56,557 nucleotides of DNA from Singulisphaera sp. GP187 (GTDB lineage: Bacteria > Planctomycetota > GCA-002687715), in assembly GCA_945907755.1 (NCBI GenBank), contig CAMDTN010000015.1, forward strand, positions 1-56,557, given 5' to 3'. This document shows, one piece after another, positions 15,756-23,669 of this stretch. The number at the start of each line of letters is the position of its first letter. Position 1 is the first letter of the stretch. The notes below the pieces were generated by a model. The model searched no databases. It saw only the letters and a program-made list of their open reading frames with translations, and had not been told where the DNA came from. The position numbers and the translations under genes are program-made.

Positions 15756-17732
15756 TCAGTCTTCGTCGCCGTGGTGCGGTTTGTAGTCAGCAGCCATCTG
15801 CTTGGCGAGCGAAGCCGGCACCTGCAGGTACGGCCCCGGAGACATGCTGAACGCCCCTTCGCCGCTGGTGAGTGCAGTGAGGGCCCGCGCGTAGTCGTTG
15901 GCTTCTTCAAGCGGCATTTCGGCCTTCAGCACCTGCAATTCACCGTGCTGATCCATGCCAATAATGCGCCCACGCCGTGTGGTGAGGTCGCCGCTGACAT
16001 CGCCCATGAACTGCCCAGGGATAACGATGTCCAAGTGCGCGTACGGTTCCTGTAAACTGGGACGCGCTTTCGACACCGCATCCAAGAAAGCCCTCCCACC
16101 TGCGATCTTGAAAGCCGCTTCGCTGGAATCGACATCGTGAAACTTGCCGTCGCGGACGCTCACTTTCACATCGCGCAAGGGGAATCCTGCCAGCGCGCCA
16201 TGCGCCATCTTCTCGCGCACGCCCTTCTCGATGGCCGGCTCGAAGTTGCGCGGAATTGAACCGCCATAAATGTCCCACGACCACACCAAGCCGGTGCCTG
16301 GAGGCGCCGGTGCAACGGCCAAGAACACTTCAGCGAATTGCCCGCGTCCACCGCTTTGTTTCTTGTGGCGGTAATGCCCTTCTGCCGTGCCGAGGATGCA
16401 CTCGCGGTAGGCGATATGCGGTTTGTGCGCCTCCACTTCCACGCCGAAGCGTTCGCGCATGCGCTTGAGCATTAAGTCGAGATGCAGTTGACTCATGCCG
16501 TTCACCACTTGCTCGTGCGTGGCGCTCTCGCGATGGGGCACGAAGGTGGGGCACTCTTCCGCGATCTTGTGCAACGCCTCAGAGATTTTCGCTTCGTCGC
16601 CGCGAGTCTTGGGCACCACTGCAACGGCGTACATGGGCACGGGACACGGCGCACGGCGCACGATGAGATCGCTGGTGTGATGCCCGATGACATCGCCCAA
16701 GTGCAGTGAATCCAGCTTGGGCAACACGATCAGCTCGCCCGGCCCAGCATCGGTGACTTCGACAGTCTCGCGCCCGTGGGCTTTGAGAATGTGCGAGGCG
16801 CGTTCGCGTTTGTCGGTGCTGAACACCACGAAGTGGTCGCCGGCTTTCAATTGGCCTTGGATCACGCGCACATGCGCGATCTTGCCCACATGGCGGTCGA
16901 TCTGCACGCGCCACACATAGGCAAGGAACGGCGCGTCAGGCAACGCAGCCATGGGTTCGGGCGGGTGCGTCGGGTCGCTCCGCGGAGCGACGATGCGCTT
17001 CGCATCGGCTGGGCTTGGGCCCAACTCAGTAATCAAGCGCAGCACCGTGTCCACGCCTTCGTCCTTTTCGGCGCTGGTGAACACAACAGGAATCACACGA
17101 CCAACAGCCACCGCTGTGCGGGACGCACGGGCCACATCTTCTGCGGCGATGGTCTCGCCTTCGAGGTAGCGCGCCATCAGGTTGTCGTCCACTTCGACCA
17201 CCGCCTCCACCCACTCTTGGCCGCGGTCGCCGAGTGCGGCCGGCGGATTCCACGGAATGCAGCGGTTGCCGAAAGCAACGCGAATGTTTGCGAGCACATC
17301 TGCGAGGGTGCCCGCTGCTTGGTCGCACTTGGTCACGATGATGGCGCGCGCCTTGCCGGCTTCGTGCGCCATCTGAAACACCTTGCGCGTGTTCACCATC
17401 ACGCCTGAGTGCGCGTTCACGCAGACCAGCGCGAAGTCCGCCACATCGATGCCCATAGACGCATCGCCGATGAAGTCCGGGTACCCGGGCGTGTCCACCA
17501 ATTCGATGGACTTCCCCGCATGCGTCATGCGTGCGATGGCCAGCGAGATGGTGTGGTGCCGCTCCTTTTCGTCCGCTTCGTAATCGAGAAAGGTGGTGCG
17601 CTCTTTGATGGTGCCGATGCGCTGGATCGCGCCCGCGCAGGCCAACATGTGCTCAGCTAGCGTGGTCTTGCCAGCGTCACCATGTCCAACGAGAACCACA
17701 TTTCTCAGATCAACAGGCGCCGGGTGGGTCAT
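15756..17732 (-). CDS. EF-G-like translational GTPase
   Basis: 658 residues, about 40 shorter than canonical EF-G. GTPase motifs: G1 GHGDAGKTTL, G3 DTPGYPDF, G4 TKCD. In the switch I region the usual RGIT is replaced by RHHTIS. All EF-G domains II-V can be traced, including GELIVLPKLDSLHLGD, QLHLDLMLKRM, KKQSGGRGQFAEV and RRGRIIGMDQHGELQVLKAEMPL. This pattern fits the EF-G-like paralogue group found in several phyla beside a canonical fusA; no rpsL/rpsG/tuf genes are nearby. AAGGAG lies 6 bases before the ATG. It is likely a specialised factor rather than the main EF-G. Confidence 0.85.
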   Translation of the reverse strand: MTHPAPVDLRNVVLVGHGDAGKTTLAEHMLACAGAIQRIGTIKERTTFLDYEADEKERHHTISLAIARMTHAGKSIELVDTPGYPDFIGDASMGIDVADFALVCVNAHSGVMVNTRKVFQMAHEAGKARAIIVTKCDQAAGTLADVLANIRVAFGNRCIPWNPPAALGDRGQEWVEAVVEVDDNLMARYLEGETIAAEDVARASRTAVAVGRVIPVVFTSAEKDEGVDTVLRLITELGPSPADAKRIVAPRSDPTHPPEPMAALPDAPFLAYVWRVQIDRHVGKIAHVRVIQGQLKAGDHFVVFSTDKRERASHILKAHGRETVEVTDAGPGELIVLPKLDSLHLGDVIGHHTSDLIVRRAPCPVPMYAVAVVPKTRGDEAKISEALHKIAEECPTFVPHRESATHEQVVNGMSQLHLDLMLKRMRERFGVEVEAHKPHIAYRECILGTAEGHYRHKKQSGGRGQFAEVFLAVAPAPPGTGLVWSWDIYGGSIPRNFEPAIEKGVREKMAHGALAGFPLRDVKVSVRDGKFHDVDSSEAAFKIAGGRAFLDAVSKARPSLQEPYAHLDIVIPGQFMGDVSGDLTTRRGRIIGMDQHGELQVLKAEMPLEEANDYARALTALTSGEGAFSMSPGPYLQVPASLAKQMAADYKPHHGDED

Positions 17733-17822
17733 GTCTCGCTCCTTGCACTTTGCTTGCCCCTGAGACTACGGCGAAGCCCCCAACGGCGTCCAGCGCTGCC
17801 GCACGACCAAGATCAACAACAA

Positions 17823-17854
17823 GGGGCGCTCCCTGCCGTTGCAGGAAACACCCC
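17823..17854 (-). terminator. Terminator after the OmpA-like gene
   Basis: In the minus-strand RNA a continuous 14-bp stem forms (GGGGTGTTTCCTGC with GCAGGGAGCGCCCC, three G-U pairs) around a 4-base loop, followed by TTGTTGTTGATCTT. The opposite-strand RNA would have mismatches at these positions, so it acts on the minus strand. A second imperfect hairpin lies at 17885-17910. Confidence 0.65.
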
Positions 17855-17934
17855 TTTATTCAGCGGCAAGGCACTAACAGCGAAGCCGCCGACGCGTATG
17901 CGTCAGCGGCACGCCCCGCCCGATCCTCAAGCAC

Positions 17935-18660
17935 TCAGCGGCTAATGACAATTTCCACGCGGCGGTTACGCGCACGAGCTTCGGCGGTTTTCTGCGCTAC
18001 AAGCGGCTTGGTTTCGCCCAAACCGACGCAGGTGATCTGCTCGCCTTCGAGCTTGCCCTGCTTGACCAAATACGCCTTAACGGCTTCGGCACGAGCCAAG
18101 CTCAAGGCTTCATTGGTTTTCCACTTGCTTGCGGACTTCTTGATGGGCGAGTCATCGGTGTGGCCTTCCACGGTCACCTTGCAGTCGGCGTGCTGGCTCA
18201 AGGCCTTGGCAACCTTGCCCAACAACTTCTGGCCCGCTTCAGTCACATCAGCGCTGCCCGAAGCGAACATGTCTTTCGAGTTCAGACGCAGCAGCGTCCC
18301 GGTGGTGCCGCGCGAGGCCACTTCGATGTTCTTGTCGGCAAGGACAATTTTCGGCGCCTTGAGTTCCGCATGAACTACAGGCTTCTCCGGCTCCACTTCC
18401 GTCCTAGGCGCATCAGTGCTCGCAGGTTTGACAGCGGCTTGCCCACGCAGCTCTTCGATTTCGCCGCGCTGAGCGTCCATCTGCTTCTGCATGACGAGGC
18501 GCGTAGAACCGGCGTCACCGAGCTGACGCTTGAGGCCTTCGTTCTCGGCCGCACGCTCGCTGAGCGCACGGTCCTTTTCTTGCAACAGCTCTTCATTCCC
18601 TGAGCATCCGGCCAGCAGAGCTGTGCCCACCAGTGCTCCAACGATTGAAAACTTCAACAT
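17935..18660 (-). CDS. OmpA-family peptidoglycan-associated lipoprotein
   Basis: 241 residues. Lipoprotein signal MLKFSIVGALVGTALLAGC with lipobox LAGC, so it is lipid-anchored at Cys19. A coiled-coil segment follows (about 25-75, Glu/Leu/Lys-rich), then a C-terminal OmpA peptidoglycan-binding domain: KDMFASGSADVTEAG, VEGHTDDSPIK, ARAEAVKAYLVKQG, GLGETKP, NRRVEIVI. Likely tethers the outer membrane to the wall, in the manner of Pal/YiaD. GGGGAGG lies 9 bases before ATG 18660. It follows the prepilin peptidase by 31 bases and ends at a strong terminator. Confidence 0.9.
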   Translation of the reverse strand: MLKFSIVGALVGTALLAGCSGNEELLQEKDRALSERAAENEGLKRQLGDAGSTRLVMQKQMDAQRGEIEELRGQAAVKPASTDAPRTEVEPEKPVVHAELKAPKIVLADKNIEVASRGTTGTLLRLNSKDMFASGSADVTEAGQKLLGKVAKALSQHADCKVTVEGHTDDSPIKKSASKWKTNEALSLARAEAVKAYLVKQGKLEGEQITCVGLGETKPLVAQKTAEARARNRRVEIVISR

Positions 18661-18691
18661 GATCACAAACCTCCCCTGTATGCGGCGCGCG

Positions 18692-19570
18692 TCACTCAAC
18701 GCGTGCCAGTCCCAGCCACAAATCCAGAATCTGTGGCCCCGCGATCATCACCATCAACATTCCGAGGGCCAGAAAAGGTCCAAAGGGAATCTGATGGTCT
18801 TTGCGAACAGCCATGCGGATCACACCGACAAGCGCGCCGCTAATCGAAGCCACGACGAGTGCGAGGAAAACCCAGAGGCCGAGGACCGCTCCCATGGCTC
18901 CGATCATTTTCACATCACCCAAGCCCATGGCATCGCGTTTCCAAATGCGCGAGCCGATCCAACCCACTAGCCAAAGCACTCCCGCACCCAGCGCCATGCC
19001 CAGCAGGCCGTTGAGCGCAGCGTCCGTGCGCACAGCCCAAACACCGTTACCTGCGACATGCAACAGCATTTTGCCGTGTTGCACTTCAGGAGCGGCGAAG
19101 GCCAGCAACGGACCCACGATCATGCCGCCGATCGTCAGTTGATCTGGCAGGATGCGGTAGTCCCAGTCGATCAGCGCCAACACCAGCAACACGCAGAAGA
19201 TCAGTGTCATCACCGCGAAGTGCAGCCACAGCGCACCTTGCTCAGGAATCCCACGCAGCAGTTGCGCGCCACCAAGGAACCACGCAGCACCTGCAAACCA
19301 AGCTGCTGTCGTGAGTTCCACGAGTGGATAGCGCAGCGAGATTCGGGTTCGACAGTTGCGGCAACGCCCACGCAACAATAGCCATGACAGAAGTGGGAGG
19401 TTGTCCCTCCACGAGATCCACGCGCTGCACTGCGTGCAACGCGAGCGAGGACGCACGATGCTCATGCATTCGCGTGGCAGCCGGTAAGCCACCACATTCA
19501 GGAATGAGCCAACGCACGCTCCCACGATCCCGAGGAATACAAGGATCAGGAACTCCCCTGTCTGCTCCAC
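18692..19570 (-). CDS. pilD: Prepilin peptidase (leader peptidase / N-methyltransferase)
   Basis: Inner-membrane aspartic protease that cleaves and N-methylates type IV prepilins. 292 residues. A24 peptidase motifs: N-terminal GACVGSFLNVVAYRLP, a zinc-type CTQC...CRNC pair in the cytoplasmic loop, catalytic Asp in ALIDWDYRILPD and in GLGDVKMIGAMG. About eight membrane segments. GTG 19570 is chosen because GGAG lies 5 bases before it and the family N-terminus starts there; the frame extends about 50 codons further. Its substrate in this window is the pilin at 12113-12802. Transcription probably starts at the promoter near 19690. Confidence 0.93.
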   Translation of the reverse strand: MEQTGEFLILVFLGIVGACVGSFLNVVAYRLPRECMSIVRPRSRCTQCSAWISWRDNLPLLSWLLLRGRCRNCRTRISLRYPLVELTTAAWFAGAAWFLGGAQLLRGIPEQGALWLHFAVMTLIFCVLLVLALIDWDYRILPDQLTIGGMIVGPLLAFAAPEVQHGKMLLHVAGNGVWAVRTDAALNGLLGMALGAGVLWLVGWIGSRIWKRDAMGLGDVKMIGAMGAVLGLWVFLALVVASISGALVGVIRMAVRKDHQIPFGPFLALGMLMVMIAGPQILDLWLGLARVE

Positions 19571-19683
19571 GGCGACTCCGAAGGCTTCGCAAAAGTCGCC
19601 CGGAATCTCCACCGCCTGGAAACACCGGATGGCACCAGTCTTGCTGAGCAACCAAGAGTGGAACTCAGGGACCGGACGGCGGA

Positions 19684-19712
19684 AGTCTATTCCCAGCGCA
19701 TTCAAGCTGCAA
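19684..19712 (-). promoter_or_regulatory. Promoter for prepilin peptidase and OmpA-like gene
   Basis: TTGCAG, a 17-base spacer and TAGACT, just beyond the lipoprotein terminator. It gives a leader of about 110 bases before GTG 19570. Nothing else is seen in the 240-base gap 19571-19810 besides this and the terminator. Confidence 0.4.
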
Positions 19713-19737
19713 GCGAGCATCCGCTCAGAAACACAGC

Positions 19738-19768
19738 GAGCGAACGCATCCCGAAGATACGCTCGCTC
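19738..19768 (-). terminator. Terminator after the large lipoprotein gene
   Basis: GAGCGAGCGTATC pairs with GATGCGTTCGCTC over 13 bp (two G-U pairs), loop TTCGG, followed by GCTGTGTTTCTG. It lies 43 bases beyond the stop. Confidence 0.6.
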
Positions 19769-19810
19769 GTGGTGCTGCTGCCGCTGCGAGGCGACGGCAA
19801 GTTCAAGCCA

Positions 19811-22225
19811 TCAGAAGGAAACGGCCATGACGAAGTTGTTGTAGCGCTGACGGCCGTTGGTGGCTGCGTCGTTGCGGAAGCTTGCTTGGAAGCGGAAGAA
19901 GCGCCGGTTCCGCAACTGTGGGGCACCGATCTGGGCGGGGTTGTTCAAGACCAGCGGATTGGTGATTCCCGTGGCCGGAGTGCCTGTGAAGTAGGTCAAC
20001 AGGCCGGTGGTTGCACCGATTGCTGTGTTGGGGCTGGCGATGGCCGTGGCGCCTTCCAACTGCCAAAGGGCTGTGGTGCCCGCGGGCTGTTGCGCTGGGC
20101 TCGGCGACAAAGCGAAGTTCTGGTAGACGGGGATTCCCAAGGTCACATTGGTGTCGTAGAAATTCGAGCGCGCGGCCGAATTCAGCGCGACGAAAGTGAA
20201 GCGCATGTCATAGATGTCACAACCAGCGCCCGAAGAAGCGTTGGTTCCGTTGAAGCAGTTGGCTGTGAAGGCCTTGGGGGCGCCGACCAAGCGACGAGCT
20301 GGGGTGTTCGCTGCCGAGCGGTAGCGGTTGAGATTCAGCAGCAGCACGGTGTTTGGGTCGAGGTTCTGCTCGAACACCAGCTGCCCAACACCAGCACCGC
20401 TGCCGATGTAGTCCAGCGGGTTGGTGAACACAGGGAATGGGAAATAACTCGTGAACCCCGGCCCGCAGTTGTAGGGGGTTGGGTTGTTCAGGCGCACCGC
20501 GCCAAGCGTTCCGGCCGCCGGGGTTGCGGTAGACATGGGGCAATTCCCGTTGTTATTCGGCGGGTTCAGGTTCAAAGGATCTGGGATCTGCACCGGCACG
20601 ATGTTGTAGTTGGCCATGTACAACGGTGACAGCCCGTTCACGTTGGCTGGGCAATTGATCGGCGCTGTGGTGCTGGTCATGCCGCCCCACGCCACATAGC
20701 CCGGGTAGGTGACCTGATTCACGAAATTCTGCACGGGGCCCCACTCGATCAATTCCAAAGAGTTGCGTGGTGCACCGAGGTCCACAGCCTCGTACTCGTG
20801 CATGGTGTGGCTGCCGCCCTGCGGATTGATAGTTGGGCCAAGGTTGTTGGCGGGATTGTCGAAGGGCGCCACGAGGCCAGGCGGGTTCACCGTTCCGCCA
20901 ATGGTGCCGAGCGGCCCGGGGAAAGTGATGAGGCGTTGGGTGCGCGTGCCCAAGTTCGCCACGTTGCCTTGGAATGCCGCCAAGGGCGAGCCTGTAATTT
21001 GCACGCCGCCAAGGAAACCTGAATCGAATGCCGCGTTCCACGCGGCAGCGTTGAATAGAGGTGTGAAGGTGGCGTCACGCCCGGAAAGGCTGACGAAGTC
21101 TTCGACGATGGAAACTGCGGCCTGGCAGGTTGGGCATGAGACAGTGTTCAAGATGACCTCGACGGCGTTGCTGACCGCGAGCTGTTGGGGTGGCGTTCCC
21201 TGAGGCAAGCCGAGGATTAGCGCAACGCCCGGCGTACCTGCGGGATTATTCACCGAAACACGGATCTGGTACGGGCCTGGCCCAAACGAAGGCGCTGGAG
21301 TGAATAGCACCACATTGGGCACTGCGAGTTGGATCACAATGTTGCCCGGAATAAGCTGGTTGTTCTGGCTCACATTGCGAATGGTGAAGTTCTGAAGTTG
21401 GTTGATCGTGGCGAGTTCGACCGCCTTAGAGAATGTGACCACGATGGTGTCTGTAGCACTCATGGGGTTCGCGACGGTTCCCGTGGCGCCAGAGAGTGTG
21501 GTGATGCTCAGCACCACTGGCGGAATCGGGTCTGGCCCTGTGGCTGCGCCCACATCAAACACGCGCGAAATCCCAGGCTGCGTGCTGCATGGCGGCGGAA
21601 TGATTGGCAACAGCAGCGGCCCGGTGCCGACGCTCAACGCCGTCACGCCGCCGACCGCAATGCCATTCACTGGCGGAATGAAATAGGTGTACTGCGCGGC
21701 CTGCACGAAGCCGCCATTGAACGGCAGGCCGAGTGGGTTCGAAACCGGAACGCGCGGATCGACCACGATGGTGTCCAGTTTGGTTTTGTGGCGCCCCACG
21801 ATGTAACTCGACAGCAGTGGCGAGTTGTTCTGATTGGTTCTGATCTGCAGCGAGTTCTGCGCCAGACCTTGGTTGGCGAACGGATAGTAAGGAACACCGC
21901 CGGTGCCCACCGTGGGAGACACTCCCACGAGCTCGACCAACTGAGCGCCGGAAGTCAACAGCCCACCGAGCGGGGTCGCATCGATGGTGCCGTCAAAGCG
22001 GAACTCGAGGGCTTCGTCGATAAACACCACCGGCAGCGGCGAGGCTGCGTTGGGGTTGCACGGAACCACCTCATTCCCCGCAAACGATGTGTCGATGAGC
22101 CGCCCGGTCGCTGGCGCAGCACCGCCGCCAGCGCCTCCACCTCCACCGCACCCGCTTGCAAGCGTTGCAGCCAAGATGGCAACCACCACGGGAAGAATGC
22201 CAATACGTAAGTTCAACCGCTGCAT
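19811..22225 (-). CDS. Large secreted lipoprotein with a bacterial Ig-like domain
   Basis: 804 residues. The signal peptide ends in a lipobox (LAATLASGC) followed by a glycine linker, so it is a surface or periplasmic lipoprotein. A bacterial Ig-like segment of the SbsA type is visible at about 250-350 (PPVVLSITTLSGATG, DTIVVTFSKAVE, VVLFTPAPSF, YQIRVSV). The rest is rich in Asn, Gly, Pro and Thr with scattered Cys (SCPTCQ, NCPANV, FNGTNASSGAGC) and no recognisable enzyme motif. Start at ATG 22225 puts the signal at the N-terminus, with GGAG 10 bases upstream. It is monocistronic, with its own strong promoter and terminator, so it may be abundant. Function unknown. Confidence 0.75.
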   Translation of the reverse strand: MQRLNLRIGILPVVVAILAATLASGCGGGGGAGGGAAPATGRLIDTSFAGNEVVPCNPNAASPLPVVFIDEALEFRFDGTIDATPLGGLLTSGAQLVELVGVSPTVGTGGVPYYPFANQGLAQNSLQIRTNQNNSPLLSSYIVGRHKTKLDTIVVDPRVPVSNPLGLPFNGGFVQAAQYTYFIPPVNGIAVGGVTALSVGTGPLLLPIIPPPCSTQPGISRVFDVGAATGPDPIPPVVLSITTLSGATGTVANPMSATDTIVVTFSKAVELATINQLQNFTIRNVSQNNQLIPGNIVIQLAVPNVVLFTPAPSFGPGPYQIRVSVNNPAGTPGVALILGLPQGTPPQQLAVSNAVEVILNTVSCPTCQAAVSIVEDFVSLSGRDATFTPLFNAAAWNAAFDSGFLGGVQITGSPLAAFQGNVANLGTRTQRLITFPGPLGTIGGTVNPPGLVAPFDNPANNLGPTINPQGGSHTMHEYEAVDLGAPRNSLELIEWGPVQNFVNQVTYPGYVAWGGMTSTTAPINCPANVNGLSPLYMANYNIVPVQIPDPLNLNPPNNNGNCPMSTATPAAGTLGAVRLNNPTPYNCGPGFTSYFPFPVFTNPLDYIGSGAGVGQLVFEQNLDPNTVLLLNLNRYRSAANTPARRLVGAPKAFTANCFNGTNASSGAGCDIYDMRFTFVALNSAARSNFYDTNVTLGIPVYQNFALSPSPAQQPAGTTALWQLEGATAIASPNTAIGATTGLLTYFTGTPATGITNPLVLNNPAQIGAPQLRNRRFFRFQASFRNDAATNGRQRYNNFVMAVSF

Positions 22226-22311
22226 GCGGGCACATCTCCTATCAATCCAACCAGTTCGCCACTGCACACCCGGCGGTGGCAGCATGGCGCGCTTCACTTT
22301 GGTCCGCGAGG

Positions 22312-22341
22312 ATCATAAGTAGAAGCCCGAAGAGTCGTCAA
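22312..22341 (-). promoter_or_regulatory. Strong promoter for the large lipoprotein
   Basis: TTGACG, an 18-base spacer and TATGAT, five of six consensus bases in each box and the best promoter match in the window. The leader to ATG 22225 is about 80 bases. The rest of the 256-base gap 22226-22481 shows no gene; a short TCGCA/TGCGA hairpin follows the pyrB stop. Confidence 0.65.
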
Positions 22342-22481
22342 TCGCAGGAGAGTGACGACCGGCCAGATTCATAGCAACCCGCGTGCCGCATATGGGCATT
22401 CGCACGAATTGGCATAACTACTTGCCGCGCAACAGCTTTTGGAGACGTTCAAGATCGCACAATGCGAAATCCGTCAAACAC

Positions 22482-23669
22482 CTAACTGCCTGACGGCTCG
22501 GAGACGCGTTCCTCGCAGAACAAACAGCGCAGGCGCCCGTCGGAATCGCGGCCAACTTCAGCAAAGCCGGGCTCTTCTTTCACCGTGATGCAACCAAGGT
22601 TGGCGCAAGCGCCGCCTGTGCAGGCCTCCAAGCGCGCGGGCGGCGCAGCCTTGGCCCCGAGATCCACCATGCCACAACACCAGAGCAGCAAGGCCATGCG
22701 GATGGGCACGCCTAACGCGGCCTGGCGGAAATACGCGGCGCGCGGGTCTGTGTCGAGCTCCCGAGCAATTTCGCCCACGCGTGGCAATGGGTGCAGCACG
22801 ATGCTGTCGCTGAATGTCGGTGAGCGCAGAAAACGATGATCGAGAATGGGAAGGCTGGTTCCATGCGCCTCGCCGCGCAGGCGCTCCTTCTGCAACCGTG
22901 TCACATAAATCGCGTGCACCTTTTGATCGCGCAGATTCAGTTCCAACGGTGCAGCGCCTACGGCTGGTGGCAGCGTCACCTCGGGAGCGATCAACAGCGC
23001 TTCAACGCCGCGCCGACGGAACACATCTTCCATGTCGTTGATGCGCACTTCGCGAATGCCGCAGCCCGGGCGCCCTGCGAGGTCGTCCACCACAAACTCC
23101 GGCAGCGAGAGCCCACCGTCTGCGATGGCTAGGACGCGCGCGCCGAAGCGCACCAGTGCGCGCGCAAGCGAGTGCACAGTGCGTCCATAGCGCAAATCTC
23201 CGTAAAGGACCACCGTCTGCGCCGCGATGGGCCCACGTTCGCTGCGCAGCGTGTACAGATCGCAAAGAGTTTGGCTGGGATGTTCGTGGCTGCCGTCACC
23301 TGCATTGATCACGGGCCCTCGCGCTAAGCGCGCTGCGAGTCGTGCCGCCCCTGCGCAGGGATGGCGCAACACAGTGACATCTACATAAGAATCAACGATG
23401 CGAATGGTGTCCGCCAACGTTTCGCCCTTCACGGAGGAGGATGTGTCCGGATCGCTGGAAGTGATCACGCGCCCGCCGAGACGCAACATTGAGGCTTCGA
23501 AGCTCAGTCTGGTGCGCGTACTCGGTTCAAGAAACAAACTGCCCATCAAGTAACCGGGCAAGTCCGCAGCATGGCCACGCAGATTGCTGCGGATGCGATC
23601 GGCCAAGTCCATCAAGCTCGCGAGCGCGCTGTCGGAGAGGTCATCGATGGTGACGAAGTCGCGTTTCAT
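22482..23669 (-). CDS. pyrB: Aspartate carbamoyltransferase fused to a PyrI-type zinc domain
   Basis: Catalyses carbamoyl-phosphate + aspartate to carbamoyl-aspartate in pyrimidine synthesis. 395 residues. Catalytic motifs: EPSTRTRLSFEASM, VLRHPCAGAAR, DGSHEHPSQTLCDLYT, HPLPRVGEIA, DTDPRAAYFRQA. After the catalytic chain comes a tail of about 45 residues with Cys355-x4-Cys360 and Cys382-x2-Cys385, the ligand pattern of the PyrI zinc domain (CITVKEEPGF, RCLFCEERV). The PyrI allosteric domain is absent. PyrB-PyrI-type fusions are known in Thermotoga and some spirochaetes. ATG 23669 has GAGGAG 8 bases upstream and shares ATGA with the GTPase upstream. Confidence 0.92.
   Translation of the reverse strand: MKRDFVTIDDLSDSALASLMDLADRIRSNLRGHAADLPGYLMGSLFLEPSTRTRLSFEASMLRLGGRVITSSDPDTSSSVKGETLADTIRIVDSYVDVTVLRHPCAGAARLAARLARGPVINAGDGSHEHPSQTLCDLYTLRSERGPIAAQTVVLYGDLRYGRTVHSLARALVRFGARVLAIADGGLSLPEFVVDDLAGRPGCGIREVRINDMEDVFRRRGVEALLIAPEVTLPPAVGAAPLELNLRDQKVHAIYVTRLQKERLRGEAHGTSLPILDHRFLRSPTFSDSIVLHPLPRVGEIARELDTDPRAAYFRQAALGVPIRMALLLWCCGMVDLGAKAAPPARLEACTGGACANLGCITVKEEPGFAEVGRDSDGRLRCLFCEERVSEPSGS

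Noticed and set aside
17885-17910. Second hairpin downstream of the OmpA-like gene
   Set aside because: GCCGCCGACGC/GCGTCAGCGGC has a mismatch and no T-run; the hairpin at 17823-17854 is the better terminator.
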